DNA from: Chlorella sorokiniana
Taxonomy: Eukaryota; Chlorophyta; Trebouxiophyceae; Chlorellales; Chlorellaceae
Length of the DNA: 64,000 bases
Direction: 5' to 3'
Assembly (NCBI GenBank): GCA_025917655.1
Contig: CP084614.1
Location: 2,170,001-2,234,000, forward strand
Shown in pieces: positions 55,150-64,000 of this stretch. Position numbers and translations under genes: made by a program. Under the pieces are notes generated by a model, which saw only the letters and a program-made list of their open reading frames with translations, made no database searches and had not been told where the DNA came from. Position 1 is the stretch's first letter, and every line of letters begins with the position of its first letter.

Positions 55150-55525
55150 CTACTGCAGCTTGCCCAGCATCTCGCCCAGCATGCCGACCGCGTTGGCGTC
55201 CAAGGTCTCCTCCCTCGCCAGCTGCTGCCGCTTCTCTCGCAGGCGGTGTTCCAGCTGCCTGCTGGCCCCCTCCACCTCCTGCGACCGCCGCATCAGCCTG
55301 CCCACAGCCTGGGTGGGCGTGGGCGGTACCGCTGCCGCCCTTGACGGCCCTGCCTGCTGGTGGCCTGCAGCCTGCAGGGCCCGCTGAAGCCTGGCAGCCT
55401 GCTTCCTGCTCAAGCCATGCAGTGCGAGCATGCAGCGCTGCCGCCTCCTGCCCCTGCTCCCTGATCGCCTCGCGTTGCGGCGGCGCCAGCAGCGGCAGCG
55501 GCAGCGAAACTTCAATAACTGCCAT
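55150..55525 (-). CDS. Small coiled-coil protein, clear copy
   Basis: Start MAVIEVSLPLPLLAPPQ at 55525, then REAIREQGQEAAALHAR and WLEQE. One missing base follows, then QAARLQRALQAAGHQQ, QEVEGASRQLEHRLREKRQ, LDANAVGMLGEMLGKLQ and TAG at 55150. About 125 residues with strong heptads on both sides of a Pro/Ala linker. Function unknown. It lies 5' of the module-10/9 gene, downstream of a TGTAA element. Confidence 0.4.
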
Positions 55526-55552
55526 CTCTGACCACAAAGCAGCCTCGTCTGC

Positions 55553-55557
55553 TTACA
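55553..55557 (-). terminator. Candidate TGTAA polyadenylation signal
   Basis: About 263 nt after the stop of the gene at 55820, in the same context as the elements at 42325 and 47893. Confidence 0.35.
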
Positions 55558-55819
55558 TACTCTTGCCAGCATCCGTCATGCCTGCTGTCGCTGCTGCCAG
55601 CTGCTAGCTGCATATCTCAAAAGATCCCACAGGCTATCCTCCGCCCCTCAACCCCACAATGTACGATGTCTTTCTAATGTGGAGGCCCACAGACTGTACA
55701 ATGTAAAGACCAAGAGGCACTGGCAGGAGAGGGTGGCAGTACAGGATATCAAACGCATGTACAGCTGCATGCACAACGACAAGCTTGAGCAAGGATTGCT
55801 GGCTCATCCTGTTTTCGCT

Positions 55820-57230
55820 TTAGTGCTGGTGCTGAAGACCGGCAAGCGCAAGCCGATGGCACCCGCACACGGCGTTGATCAAAGCCGCTGCAAAGCTGTA
55901 CTGTCGATGTTGCAAAAGCTCCACCAGGCAGCGCTCCTGCAGGGATACTTCAGCAACTCTGTGTGATGGGGGCAACTTGCAACGTTCCACTTGCAACGGC
56001 GAAGAAGCTGCGCCTCACCTTTTCGGCTTGCACTGGCAGCAGGCCCAGAAACCCAGACGCCATCTCGCCAGTCAGCCCGGCTGCTGCTGCTGCTGGCTGT
56101 TTCATAGCATCCATGAGCAAGTCGTACAGGCTGTGCTGCTGCCCAGCTGGCTCGGTGGCAAGCTGCGGCGCTGCCTGCGGCGGTGCAATGGGCACCTCAG
56201 TCAGCCTCAGCTGCATAGATGGTTGCCGCTGCTGCTGCTGAGGGGCATGCATACGTGCTGGCTGCTCCTGCTGAGGGGCCTCCAGTGCAGTGGCTGCAAT
56301 GGGCGCAGCATGCTGGTTGCTGCGCTGGTCAGGCTGTTCTTTGACCGATGCAGGGGCCTCCTGGCGCTGGCGCTTCCGTCTGTGCGGCTGCGGTCCCTGC
56401 CATGAACGCTTCCTGCGCCCATGCATGCGACTTTCAGGCCTGGCCCGCACCTCTCTGGAGGTGGCAGCTGGACCGCTCATCAAGGCTGCAGTGCTGCAGG
56501 GCTGAGGCGTATCCTGGGGCTGCTGCACCTGAGCGCTGTTTGGGGCCGCCAGCTCAGCGTGGCTTGTCCGCTGCTGCCCAATGCTTGTGTCCTGTTCAGC
56601 TGCTGGCATCCCTGCGCCGTTCAGCTGCATCTGGCGCTTGAACTTGTATCTTATCCTCCCACCACAGGGCTTGCACAGCCACTGGGCTGGATTGGCTGGG
56701 TGCCGGTACCATTGAACCTGAGCATAGCTCCTGCCGCCACTGGGGTCTGCCGAGCCGCACTGTGCGCACTGCCGTGGCGACATTTGCCGCTGCTGCGCAC
56801 GCCTCTCCAGCACGCCCTTGTCAGGCAGTCGCCCAGCGTGTCTATCAGCAAACAGCCAGCACGCCCTGCACAGCTGCGCTTGGGTGGCCGGATGCCTGCG
56901 CCAGGCACCAGATGATGAAGTGGAGCTGCAGTGGGAGCAGCGCTGTGCCTCCTCCTCTTCCTCAGCGCTGAGCCCCTCCTGCTGGCTGCCTGACGTGCTG
57001 TCTGGGCTGGGGGCTGCCTGCTGCTTGTCTAGCTCTGCTGCGCCTGCATGCTGAGCTGCCTGCTGTGCTTCACTTGCAGGCAGTCTGGGTTGCGGCTGCA
57101 AGCGGGGATCGCGGCTACTCCTGCCAGGGCCGGGCATGCCGTCGCTGGGCGGCGACAGCGGTGCGGCGTGGGCGCTGCTGGCTGGCTGCGGCGGCACTGC
57201 TGAATCGGCTGAATCGCCAGGGTTTCCCAT
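55820..57230 (-). CDS. Double-GATA-finger protein (module 11), uninterrupted frame
   Basis: The best-preserved single-module gene. Module exon 56019-57230 (MGNPGDSADSAVPP) is open throughout. Finger 1 is CSHCSSTSSSGAW / LCRACWLF, finger 2 is CAQCGSADPSGGRSY / LCKPCGGRIRYK. A linker with KRKRQRQEAPASVKEQ is followed by SLYDLLMDAMKQP, LTGEMASGFLGLLPVQAEK and a GTGAGG donor. C-terminal exon 55820-55936 (39 codons, ERCLVELLQ to HQH). Predicted product about 440 residues. Leader exon at about 57340-57425. This copy is the best reference for the family. Confidence 0.72.
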
Positions 57231-57517
57231 CTGGGAATGATATGGGATGCTGGCTTAAGTTAACGTTTTGGGGCTCATTGCCTGGCTTCGTGGTAGGGTC
57301 CTAGTTCGGGCCGAAGCCACTGCGGCCGCACTCGCTCACCTTTATGGAGCCCTGCACAAGCTGCAGCTTGCATACGCTTGTTTGACTGCCTTCTGAGCGG
57401 CACCTGCCTGGGCTCTGAGCAAGCAGTCTGTTCGTCGGTGTTTGTACACCTTCACACAAAAGAAGACAATGGGTCACACAGGCCTTCCAACGACAGCTTC
57501 ACTGACACAGCAGCGCC

Positions 57518-57850
57518 CTACTGCAGCTCGCCCACCGGCCTGCCCCGCATGCCCGCCATGTCGGCTGTCAAGGTCTCCTCCGTCTCTTCCTGCTGCCGCT
57601 CCTCTCGCAGGCGATGCGCCGCCTGCCTGCTGGCCGCCTTCACCTCATGCGCCCGCCGCTTCAGCATGCCCACAGACTGGGTGGGCATGGGCGATGCCGC
57701 TGCCGCGCTGGAGGGACCTGCCTGTTGGTCGCCGCCAGCCTGCAGAGCCCGATGCAGCAGGGCAGCCTGATCCTGCTCAAGCCGGGCAATGTAAGCCCGC
57801 AGCGCTGCCGTCTCCCGCTCCTGCGCCCTAATCGCCGCGCTTTGCGGCGT
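57518..57850 (-). CDS. Small coiled-coil reading frame, uninterrupted copy
   Basis: One open frame: AAIRAQERETAALRAYIARL, EQDQAALLHRALQAGG, SVGMLKRRAHEVKAASRQ, HRLREERQQEETEETL and RPVGELQ before TAG at 57518. No ATG is obvious at its 5' end, so the start is unresolved. It shows the full intended frame of this element and that the Pro/Ala-rich linker separates two helical halves. Confidence 0.38.
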   Translation of the reverse strand, partial: TPQSAAIRAQERETAALRAYIARLEQDQAALLHRALQAGGDQQAGPSSAAAASPMPTQSVGMLKRRAHEVKAASRQAAHRLREERQQEETEETLTADMAGMRGRPVGELQ

Positions 57851-57920
57851 CTATAGCAGTGGCGGCAGGCAGCGGAGCTCCAGTAACTGCCACCTCTAGC
57901 CACAAAGCAGCCTCGTCTGC

Positions 57921-57925
57921 TTACA
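57921..57925 (-). terminator. Candidate TGTAA polyadenylation signal
   Basis: About 360 nt after the stop at 58285, in the conserved context CTTGCCAGCAT found in the other spacers. Confidence 0.3.
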
Positions 57926-58284
57926 TGCTCTTGCCAGCATCCGTCATGCTTGCTATCGCTGCTGCCAGCTTCTGAACTGCATCTATCAAAAGGTCTCACA
58001 GGCTCCCATCCGCCCCTCCACCCCACAATGTACGTTGAAAAAGACAGTTGAACATGCAGCAACCTTAGTACATCAGTTCAGTGGCAGGGGAGAAGGCTGG
58101 AACATACCTTCGAGGGTTCAATATTCAAATGCCCTTTCAACGTGGAGGCGCACAGACTGTACAACGTAAAGCTGTAACCCAAGAGGCACTGGCGGGAGGG
58201 CAGTACTGGATTTATAAAAGGCATGTATCGCTGCATGCATGCCGAGAAGTTTGAGTACGGATTGCTGACTCGTCCTCTTTTGCT

Positions 58285-60886
58285 TTAGTGCTGGTTCTGA
58301 AGACCTGCAAGCGCAAGCCGATGGCACCCGCACACTGCGTTGATCAAGGCCGCTGCACCGCTGTACTGTCGACGTCTCAAGAAGTCCACCAGGCAGCGCT
58401 CCTGCAGGGATACTTCAGCAACTGGGTGTGATGGGGGCAACTTGGCGATCCACTTGCAACGGCAAAGAATTGCGGCTCACCTTCTCGGCTTGCACTGGCA
58501 GCAAGCCCAGGAACCCAGCCGTCACCTCGACTGTCAGCCCTGCTGCTGCTGCCTCTGGCTGCTGCATGGCATCCATGAGCAAGTCGTACAGGCTGGGCTG
58601 CTGCAAAGCTGGCTTGGGGGCAACCTGCGGCGTTGCCTGCGGCTGAGCAGTGGGCACCTCAGTCAGCGTCAGCTGCATGGCTGGTTGGAACTGCTGCTGC
58701 TGCTGGGCATGAATACGTGCTGGCTGCTCCTGCTGTGGGGCCTCTGGCGCAGTGGGCGCAGCGTGCTGGTTGCTGCGCTGGTCAGGCTGTGCTCTGACCG
58801 ATGCAGGGGCCTCCTGACACTGGCGCTTGCTGCTGTGCGGCTGCGGGACCTGCCGAAGACGCTTCCTGCGCCCAGCTGAACCGTTCAGCAAGGCTGCTGC
58901 GCTGTAGGGCTGAGGCACATCCTGGGGCTGCTGCACCTGCGTGCTGTTGGGGGCCTCCATAACAGTGTGGCCGTCGCGCAGCTGCCCATCCCTCGCATCC
59001 ACTGGAACTGCTTGCTGGCCAGCTGCGTTCGTCTGCGACTGGCGCCTGAACCTGTATCTTATCCTCCCACCGCATGGCATGCACAGATACTGAGCAGGAT
59101 TGGCTGGGTGCCGGTGCCAGTAAGGCCTTGCATAGCTCATGTTGCTGCTGGGGACTGACGAGCTGCACTCTGCGCACTGCCGTGGTGCCTTTTGCCGCAG
59201 CCGCTCACGCCTCTCCAGCACGCCCTTGTCAGGCAGCCGCCCAGCATGTCCTTTGGCAAACTGCCAACAGGTTTTGCACAGCTGCGCCCGCATGGCCGCG
59301 TGCCTGTGCCAGCCGCCAGCTGCCCGTGTGGAGTTGCAGTGGGAGCAGCGCTGTGCCTCATCCTCTTCCCCTTGGCTGTGCCCCTCCTGATGGTTGCCTG
59401 ACATGTCGTCCTCCCCCAGGGGCTCTGCTGCGCCTGCATGCTGAGCTGCATGATGTGCCTCTGGTGCAGGCAGTCTGGGCGGCGGCTGCAAGCGGGGATC
59501 TCGGCTGCTTCTGCCAGGGCTGGGCATGGCGTTGCTGCGTTGCGATAGTGGTGCGGCGTGGCCGTCGCTGGCTGGCCGCGGCGGCACTGCTGCATCGCCT
59601 GGAGCGCCAGGGCTTCCCATCTGAGGATGGTAGTGGACAAAAGAAAATGCTCTATTTAGGGACGGCAATTGGGCACTTACTGTGTTTAGCATTCACATCC
59701 AGCATGACACCCCAAAAGTCTACACCTCACCGTGTCTGCTTGCACCGGCAGCAGGCCCAGGAACCCAGCTGCCAACTTGGCAGTCAACCCTGCTGCTGCT
59801 GCCGCCTCTGGCTGCTGCATGGCACCCTTGAACAAGTCGCAGTGGCTGGGCTGCTGCAGAGCCGGCTTGGGAGCCAGCGGCGGCGCTGCCTGCGACGGTA
59901 CAACGGGCACCTCAGTCAGCGACAGCTGCAAGGCCGGTTGGCGCTGCGGCTGCTGCTGGGCATGAGTACGTGCTGGCTGCTCCTGCTGTGGGGCCGCTGG
60001 CGCAGTGGGCGCAACGTGCTGGCTGCTGCGCTGGTCAGGCTGTGCTCTGACCGATGCAGGGGCCTCCTGACACTGGCGCTTGCTGCTGTGCGGCTGCGGG
60101 ACCTGCCGAAGACGCTTCCTGCGCCCTGCAGAACCGTTCAGCAAGTCTGCTGCGCTGTACGGCTGAGGCACATCCTGGGGCTGCTGCACCTGCGCGCTGT
60201 TGGGGGCCTCCAGCGCAGCGTGGTTGTCGGGCTGCCGCGCATCCCTCGCATTGACTGGAGCTGCTTGCTGGCCAGCTGCGTCCGGCTGCATCTTGTGTCT
60301 GAACTTTGAGCGTATCCTCCAATTACAGGGCATGCACAGCCACTGGGCCGGATTGGCTGGGTGCCGATTCCAATAAAACGGGAATAGGTCCTACCACTGC
60401 TGGGATCTGACGAGCCGCACTCTATGCACTGCCGTGGTGCCGTCTGCCTCAGCTGCTCACGCCTCTCCAGCAGATCGTTGTCAGGCAGCCGTCCGCCATG
60501 GTGTAAGGCAAACTGCCCACACGCATGGCACAGCTGTGCCTTTGTGGCCGGGTGCCTGCGCCACTGGCCAGCTGTCCGTGTGGAGCTGCAGTGGGAGCAG
60601 CGCCGTGCCTCCTCCTCTTCTTCTTGGCTGTGCCCCTGCTGGTTGCCTGACGTGTCGTCCACCCCCCGGGCTGGCCCCTGCTCGTCTGGCTCCGCTGCGC
60701 CTGCAGGCTGAGCTGCCTGCTGTGCCTGTAATGCAGGCTGTCTGGATGGCGGCTGCAAGCGGGGATCGCGGCGACTCCTGCCAAGGCTGGGCATGCCGTC
60801 TCTGGGCGGCGACAGCGGCTTCGCTTGGCTGCGCCGCCTGGTTGCAGCGGCACGGCTGCATCGGCTGGAACGGTAGGGCTTCCCAT
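58285..60886 (-). CDS. Two-module double-GATA-finger protein (modules 13 and 12)
   Basis: Exon 1 is 59731-60886 (MGSPTVPADAAVPL). Its finger 1 is CSHCSSTRTAGQW / LCHACGQF and finger 2 is CIECGSSDPSSGRTY / LCMPC. Two breaks: one early in the exon, and one in the T4 run (plus 60375-60378), where one more T restores RFYWNRHPANPAQW. Exon 2 is 58481-59620 (MGSPGAPGDAAVPP), open through both fingers (CSHCNSTRAAGGW / LCKTCWQF and CAECSSSVPSSNMSY / LCMPCGGRIRYR) and the helix region. In exon 2 LCNAC has become LCKTC and the second finger reads CAECSSS, so the finger loops are diverging. C-terminal exon 58285-58401. Joins are phase 0 (VQADT|MGS). Confidence 0.64.
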
Positions 60887-61144
60887 CTGAGAATGAACAC
60901 GGACATCAACGCGAGTTCACGTTGGGGGCAGCAGGTAAGGCTCACTGCCTGGCTTGGTGGTGGTGTCCTCGTTCGGGCCGAAGCCCCTGCGGTCGCACCC
61001 GCTCACCTTCGAAAAGCCCTGCACGATCGGCGCCCTTCAGGCACTCGTTTGCTGCCTTGTGAGCGGCGGGCACTGAACGAGCAGTCTGATACACGGTGTC
61101 CTTTGCACCTTGAGGGTCTAACACATTCACACTGACACACAACA

Positions 61145-61320
61145 AGGAGACGATGGGTCACACAGGCCTTTCAACGACAGCTCCACTGACAGAACAGCGC
61201 CCCACTGCAGCTTGCCCCGCAGCGCGCCCGGCATGCCGCTGACTGCGTTGGCGTTCTAGGTCTCCTGCGCCACCTGCCTGCTGGCCGCCTCCATCTCCTG
61301 CGCCCGCCGCTTCAGCAGCC
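61145..61320 (-). pseudogene. Truncated duplicate of the coiled-coil 3' end
   Basis: Repeats the last part of the coiled-coil frame and its 3' flank (the stretch complementary to GGGTCACACAGGCCT onwards), a second time next to the fuller copy at 61440-61863. An apparent local duplication remnant. Confidence 0.45.
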
Positions 61321-61439
61321 TGGGCGGGCGCCGAACAGCAGTCTGCTCTCGAATCCCCTTGTAACTTGTGTGGCCCTCACGCAGTACTGACGACAAGGAG
61401 ACGATGGGTCACACAGGCCTCCTGACGACAGCTTCAGTG

Positions 61440-61863
61440 ACAGTGCAGCGCCCAACTGCAGCTTGCCCAGCAGCGCGGCCAGCATGCCGGCCATGTCGGC
61501 ATTTAAGGTCTCCTCCTCCCCCACCTGCTGCCGCTTCTCTCGCAGGCGGTGCTCCACCTGCCAGCCTCCCTCCTCCACCTCCTGCGCCAGGCGCTTTTGA
61601 GCATGCCCACAGACTGGGTGGGCGTGGGCGGAACCGCTGCCGCAGAAAAGGGCCCTGCCTGCAGGTGCGCGCCAGCCTGCAGAGCCCTCTGGAGCCTGGC
61701 TGCCTGGTTCCTGCTCAAGCGTGCAATGCGAGCCCGCAGCGCTGCCGCCTCCTGCTCCTGCCCCCTGACCGCCGCGCTTTACAATGGCGCCAGCAGCGGC
61801 AGCAGGCAGCGGAGCTTCAGTAACTGCCACATCTGACCACAGAGCAGCGTTTCCTGCGCTCAT
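61440..61863 (-). CDS. Small coiled-coil reading frame
   Basis: Contains KRLAQEVEEGGWQVEHRLREK, QVGEEETLNADMAGML and ALLGKLQ. The TAG of other copies is TTG here. Upstream half in another frame, so at least one break. Confidence 0.3.
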
Positions 61864-62233
61864 GCTAATGCCAGCACCACCGTCATGCCTGCTGTCGCTG
61901 CTGCCAGCTGCTTAAAACTGCTGCCAGCTGCTAAACTGCGCATTTCAAAAGGTCCCACAGGCCTTCCTCCGCCCCTCTTCCCCGCATTGTACGATGAACG
62001 CGACAGGGGAACATGCAGCAACCTTAGAACATCGATTCAGTGGCAGGGCAGAAGGTTGAACCATAACCTCATTCTTCGAGTGCCTATTCAAAAGTGGAGG
62101 CTCACAGACATTGTAAAGTAGTTACCCAAGAGGCCCATGCGGGAGGGGGGCAGTATATAAACAAAAACGCATGTACAGCTGCAAGCATGACGACAAGGTT
62201 CAGCAAGGATTGCTAGTTCTTCTGTTTTTTGCT
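61864..62233. other. Spacer between array genes
   Basis: 3' flank of the gene ending at 62234. Nothing separate recognised. Confidence 0.35.
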
Positions 62234-64000
62234 TTAGTGCTGGTGCTGAAGACCTGCAAGAGCAAGCTGATGGGACCCGCGCACGGCGCTGATCAGGGCC
62301 GCTGCCAGGCTGTACCGTCGACGTCGCAAAAGCTCCACCAGGCAGCGCTCCTGCAGGGATACTTCAGCGACTCAGTGTGATGGGAGCAACTTGGCAATCT
62401 ACTTAACGACAAAGAATATGCGCCTCACCTTCTCTGCTTGGACCGGCAGCAGGCCCAGGAACCCAGCAGCCATCTCGGCTGTCAGCCCTTCTGCCGCTGC
62501 CGCTGGCTGCTGCATGGCATCCATGAGCAAGTCGTACAGGCTGGGCTGCTGCATACCTAGCTGAGGCCCCAGCTGCGGCGCTGCCTGCGGCGGTGCAGTG
62601 GGCACCTCAGTCAGCGACAGCTGCGAAGCTGGCTTGGGCTGCGGCTGCTGCTGCGCATAAGTGCCAGCTGGCTGCTCCTGCTGAGGGCCCCCTTGCGCCT
62701 TGGCTGCAATGGGAGCAGCGTGCTGGCTGCTGCGCTGGTCAGGCTGTTCTCTGACCGATGCAGAGGCCTCCTGGCGCTGACGCTTCCTTCTATGCGGCAG
62801 CGGGCCCTGCCCAGAACACTTCCTGCGCCCATGCGTGCGACTTTCAAGCGCGGCCCGCACCTCTCTGGCGGTGGCAGCTGGATCGCTTAGCAAGGCTGCA
62901 GCGCTGCTGGGCTGAGGCACATCCTGGGGCTGCTGCACCTGTGCGCTGTTTGGGGCCGCCAGCGCAGCTTGGTTGTCGCGTTGCTGGCCAACGCTTGTGT
63001 CCAGTTGAGCTGCTGGCCTCTCTGCGCCGTTCAGCCGCATCTGGCGCTTCAACTTGTATCGTGCCCTCCCACCACAGGGCTTGCACAGCCACTGAGCTGG
63101 ATTGGCTGGGTGCCGGTACCATTGACCTGTCACCAAGCTCCTGCCGCCGCTGGGATCTGCTGAGCCGCACTGTGCGCACTGCCGTGGGCCAGTCGTGCAT
63201 GGCGACATCTGCCGCTGCTGCACACGCCTCTCCAGCAGACCCTTGTCAGGCAGCCGCCCAGCGTGTCTATCAGCAAACACCCAGCACGCTCTGCACAGCT
63301 GCGCTTGCGTTGCCGGATGCCTGCGCCAGTGGTCAGATGTCCATGAGCAGCGGCAGTGTGAGCAGCGCTGTGCCTCCTCCTCTTCCTCAAGGCCGTGCCC
63401 CTCCTGCTGGCTGCCTGACGTGTCGTCCTTGCACGGGGCTGAATGCTGCTCGTCTGGCTCTGCTGCGCCTGCAAGCTGAGCGGCATGCTGTGCCTCTAGT
63501 GCAGGCAGTCTGGGTGGCGGCTTCAAGCGGGGATCGCGGCTGCTGCCAGGAATCCTGCCAAGGCTGGGCATGGCTTTGCTGGGCTGCAACAGCAGTGCGG
63601 CTTGGCTGCCGCCGCCTGGCTGCCGCGTCACTGCTGCATTGCTTGGATTGCCAGGGCTCCCCACCGGAGGATGGTATTGGACATCAGCTTGAGTTAACGG
63701 TTGGGGCCTGCAATGGTGAACGAAATCACCATACTCTGGCACAGGCAGGAAACCGTGCCTCACCTTCTCTGCTTGCAACGTCAGCAGATCAGAAAACCCG
63801 CCCGCCGACTCGGCTGTCAGCCCTGCTGCTGCTGCCGCCGGCTGCTGCCTGGCATCCAGGAGCAAGTCGTTGTTGCGCTGGTCAGGCTGTTCTCTGACCA
63901 AAGCATGAGTCTCTCTGGCGCTGGCGCTTGCTGCTGTGCGGCTGCGGGCCCTGCCCAGAACGCTTTCTGCGCCCATGCGTGCGACTTTCAGGCTCGGCCC
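62234..64000 (-). CDS. Double-GATA-finger protein (module 14 plus partial module 15), 5' end outside window
   Basis: C-terminal exon 62234-62350, module exon from 62429. Fingers: CSHCRCSWTSDHW / LCRACWVF and CAQCGSADPSGGRSL / LCKPCGGRARYK. In frame through SLYDLLMDAMQQP and LLPVQAEK. At its 5' side the usual CAG|ATG acceptor is replaced by CCTCCG|GTGGGG, and the reading frame stays open through the former intron into another module end (AAAAAGLTAESAGGF, LTLQAEK). Modules 14 and 15 are thus one continuous frame of over 500 codons. Module 15 has lost most of its Q-rich linker between REQPDQRN and DLLLDARQQP. Its fingers, if any, lie beyond 64000. Confidence 0.62.

Noticed and set aside
36305-62236. 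Calling frame-shifted array genes pseudogenes
   Set aside because: The same kind of one-base run indel occurs in conserved single-copy genes across the window, so technical error is as likely as decay.
34898-64000. Array as a transposon-amplified family
   Set aside because: No terminal inverted repeats or transposase; units share strand and order and differ by unequal-crossover-type boundaries.
1-64000. CRISPR arrays, rRNA or tRNA genes
   Set aside because: No regularly spaced short repeats with unique spacers and no recognisable rRNA or tRNA sequence; the repeats present are gene-sized or microsatellites.

Overview
The window looks like nuclear DNA of a GC-rich unicellular green alga, most likely in the Chlorella clade (Trebouxiophyceae). 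This is inferred, not matched to a database. The signs are split genes with many short GT-AG introns, alanine/glutamine-rich low-complexity protein tails, long (GT)n and G/C tracts inside introns, and plant-type nuclear genes: a SYP4 syntaxin, an mRNA-capping RNA triphosphatase, a nuclear CemA/PxcA (DLDG1-like) protein and a DUF1997 plastid protein. I see no prokaryotic operon, rRNA, tRNA or CRISPR array.

Layout from 1 to 34.9 kb, mostly single-copy genes. A SWIM zinc-finger, possibly Mutator-derived gene (+). A secreted PQQ-type propeller protein with a GPI-like tail (+). A PP2C phosphatase with a long tail (-). A TGN Qa-SNARE of the SYP4/syntaxin-16 group (-), head-to-head with a CTD-interacting-domain (CID) protein (+). 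A capping-type RNA triphosphatase (-), head-to-head with an FAD-dependent geranylgeranyl-reductase-family oxidoreductase (+). Two tandem four-helix membrane proteins (-). A CemA/PxcA-family envelope protein (-), head-to-head with a DUF1997 protein (+).

Layout from 34.9 to 64.0 kb: one unusual locus, a tandem array on the minus strand of about ten genes. They are built from a repeated module of a GATA-type finger (C-x2-C-x19-C-x2-C), a second GATA-like finger with a longer loop (C-x2-C-x27-C-x2-C), a basic stretch, a Q/P/A-rich linker and a conserved helical C-terminal domain split by an intron. I count 15 two-finger modules plus one divergent single-finger gene at the array edge. The module is one large phase-0 exon, and half of the genes carry two module exons in series. 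Within the array lies a near-perfect 5.57-kb tandem duplication (about 38.4-44.0 and 44.0-49.5 kb). Small coiled-coil reading frames and a conserved leader exon recur between the genes. This expanding double-GATA family is the best candidate here for an undescribed system.

Caution: almost every gene has one or more single-base frame breaks, nearly all inside short mononucleotide runs. They look like uncorrected assembly indels rather than decay, so the coding calls bridge them and say where they are.
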